A stretch of 45,983 nucleotides of DNA. Source: an uncultured Clostridia bacterium. GTDB lineage: Bacteria > Bacillota > Clostridia > Christensenellales > Borkfalkiaceae. The stretch is taken from positions 1 to 45,983 of the forward strand of contig CANREJ010000011.1 in NCBI GenBank assembly GCA_947629665.1, in the 5' to 3' direction. The translations under genes and the position numbers were made by a program. Shown in pieces: positions 44,387-45,983 of this stretch (positions are counted from its first letter, which is position 1; each line of letters starts with the position of its first letter). The notes below the pieces were generated by a model that saw only the letters and a program-made list of their open reading frames with translations, searched no databases and had not been told where the DNA came from.

Positions 44387-45983
44387 TTACTCCTCTTCGC
44401 CGCCGACAATAAACGCAAAAGTATAGTATCCGTCCTTGGTGTAGTATCCGGGATTATCTTCGCCGCCTTCGGCAACGCCCGTGCCCGAATAGTTGTTCAC
44501 GTACACGAAGTTGCTCCCGCCCGAAAGCCACAGGCAGTGCGCGCCCTTTTTAAGCGTAAGGGTTATATATCCTTCGCCGTCCGTCGTAACTTCCGCCGCC
44601 TCGCCGCCGTCCACGGAAAGGTTATAGGTTTGGTTTGCCTGCGCCTCCTCTCCCTTCTTTACGGCGATTTTCACGGTGTACTCTTCGGGCGAAACGTCGT
44701 CTGCTATTTTGATGCGGTCGTAGTTGCACTTATAGTCGAGAACGCCGCCGTTCTCTCCCGCAAGATACAGAATGTAATCGCGGATAAGCACGTCCTCGCC
44801 GCCGAGTTCGCCCAGCTTTTCGCCCTCCGCAAAGGACGAGGAGACGTAGTTATTGGTTGCAAGAAGTATCTTTTTTTCGGCGTCCGTGCGGGCAAGCGGC
44901 GTTCCGTCCGCGAGCTTCAATTCGGTAATTTTACTGCCCGTCTCACCCGCGGGATCGTAAGTATAGGTGAACCCGCTGCACTGCAAAAACGAGCCGCTCT
45001 CTTTTCCGCGCAAGAGTAGCCCCGTGCCGTCCTGACCCGTTGTAACAAGCCCTTTTTCTATCGCCGCATACAGCTCTGCGGGGGAAACCTTTAAAACTTC
45101 CACTAAATTGCCGTGGTTAAAGGCGTTCATAACGTCCCCCACGGTTACTTCCGTGCCGCCGTAATACCAGGTGGGCAGGCTCTGCGAAATGCCGCCGCCG
45201 TTTTCCACCGCCACGACGGGAAGATTGAGCCGGCCGTTCTCCGCAAATTTTTCCGCATAATATTTAAAGGCGTCCGTTACAAAGTCGCCGTAGGCCGTCT
45301 CCACAATGCGGGATTCCACGTAATTATAGCACACGTAGCCGCCGAAAAGGGGATGGTCGATTTGGCAGAGAGCCTCGTCCAGAATTTCAGCCTGCTGTAA
45401 TTTTATGGCTTGGAGCTTTTCCTCTGCCTTTTGCGCTTTTTGCTCGCCCGCCTCGGTGGCGGCATAGCCCATCGCCGCGGCATAATCGAGCACTTCGCCC
45501 GTGCAAGTTACGGTTGCGCCCTCCTCGCCGTCCGTAAACGCGAGTGTGAGTTTGCCGAGGTTTGCAAAGTTGACGCCCGTCTGGATAACGGGAACGCCCT
45601 GCACCGTTTTGTTTTCCACCGTGTGGCTGTGTCCGTCTATGACGGCGGAAACTTCGGCCTGTTCCTCCGCCGTGAGCGCGTTTATGAGCTGTTCGCTCGT
45701 GCGGGAAACGGCTTTTTGGTTGTCGCCCATATGGCAGACGAGGACGATTGCGTCCGTTTGGTCTTTGAGGGCGGCTATCTCCTCCTTCGCCGTCTGCACT
45801 TCGTCCTCAAACGTTATGCCCGTAAGGAGCGTGGGATTTGTAGAGGTCGCGGTGGAGACTGTCGTCAGCCCGATAAAACCTATTTTATAGTCCGCAATTT
45901 CGAGTACGGCGGAGCTTTCCAATAAGGGTTGGCCGTCCTTTTGCACGTTTGCCGCGAGAATGGGGAAGCCGGCAAGCTCGGTG
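44387..45983 (-). CDS. 5'-nucleotidase / metallophosphoesterase family protein, N-terminus outside the window
   Basis: At least 531 residues are present, running open to the right edge. The codons before the in-frame GTG at 45946 read TELAGFPILAAN, a 5'-nucleotidase family motif, so that GTG is not the true start. Visible motifs are LVCHMGDNQ and DGHSHT (metal-binding histidines of the phosphoesterase domain), then VAVENGGGISQ, VGDVMNAFNHGN and the SGFTYTYDP strand of the C-terminal substrate-binding domain. A short beta-rich tail follows and ends in acidic residues without an anchor motif. Family members are usually secreted and release phosphate from nucleotides or related compounds. Export cannot be seen here because the start is missing. 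It is set off from the giant operon by 720 bp and a terminator. Confidence 0.88.
   Translation of the reverse strand, partial: TELAGFPILAANVQKDGQPLLESSAVLEIADYKIGFIGLTTVSTATSTNPTLLTGITFEDEVQTAKEEIAALKDQTDAIVLVCHMGDNQKAVSRTSEQLINALTAEEQAEVSAVIDGHSHTVENKTVQGVPVIQTGVNFANLGKLTLAFTDGEEGATVTCTGEVLDYAAAMGYAATEAGEQKAQKAEEKLQAIKLQQAEILDEALCQIDHPLFGGYVCYNYVESRIVETAYGDFVTDAFKYYAEKFAENGRLNLPVVAVENGGGISQSLPTWYYGGTEVTVGDVMNAFNHGNLVEVLKVSPAELYAAIEKGLVTTGQDGTGLLLRGKESGSFLQCSGFTYTYDPAGETGSKITELKLADGTPLARTDAEKKILLATNNYVSSSFAEGEKLGELGGEDVLIRDYILYLAGENGGVLDYKCNYDRIKIADDVSPEEYTVKIAVKKGEEAQANQTYNLSVDGGEAAEVTTDGEGYITLTLKKGAHCLWLSGGSNFVYVNNYSGTGVAEGGEDNPGYYTKDGYYTFAFIVGGEEE

Noticed and set aside
45910-45946. GTG at 45946 as the start of the nucleotidase
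   Set aside because: In-frame codons before it encode a conserved family motif, so the gene continues past the window edge.

Overview
The window looks like chromosomal DNA of a Gram-positive, starch-using bacterium of the Bacillota, probably a gut-type Clostridia relative. I infer this from perfect sigma-A promoters, strong GGAGG ribosome sites, four lipobox lipoproteins, a LacI-type regulator and an Mdx/Mal-type ABC importer. A more exact placement is guesswork. All protein genes except the LacI regulator lie on the minus strand.

Layout: (1) 33-77 holds only the 3' half of a tRNA-Gln, the kind of remnant left by integration into a tRNA gene. (2) 234-9123 is a maltodextrin cluster read leftward: malQ, malE, malF, malG, a lipoprotein alpha-amylase and an ATPase subunit with a doubled C-terminus. 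(3) 9369-10352 is a divergent LacI-family regulator. (4) 10381-12890 holds an intracellular type I pullulanase overlapped by a HAD phosphatase. (5) 12891-14392 is a repeat-rich stretch in which a small DUF559 nuclease gene sits between two ~273-bp direct repeats. (6) 14393-20316 encodes two surface lipoproteins: a 993-aa starch-binding-like/InlB-repeat protein and a CBM41 pullulanase. (7) 20663-43665 is a two-gene unit: a 6828-aa MBG-repeat surface protein and an 835-aa single-span membrane protein. (8) 44387-45983 is a 5'-nucleotidase-family gene cut by the right edge.

How it fits together: surface pullulanase and amylase would cut starch or pullulan, with the 993-aa lipoprotein possibly holding the glucan. 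MalEFG plus the ATPase would import maltodextrins, and MalQ and the cytoplasmic pullulanase would remodel them. No maltodextrin phosphorylase is in the window. The regulator probably binds TTTTCGAAAA boxes: the malQ and surface-pullulanase promoters share the same layout (TTGACA, 16 bp, TATAAT), with one box in the spacer and one just after the -10 element, 23 bp apart.

Most worth a second look: the giant MBG protein and its partner, a tandem-hairpin leader shared by malE and the giant gene, the shared operator design, the DUF559 gene between repeats, and the extended ATPase.
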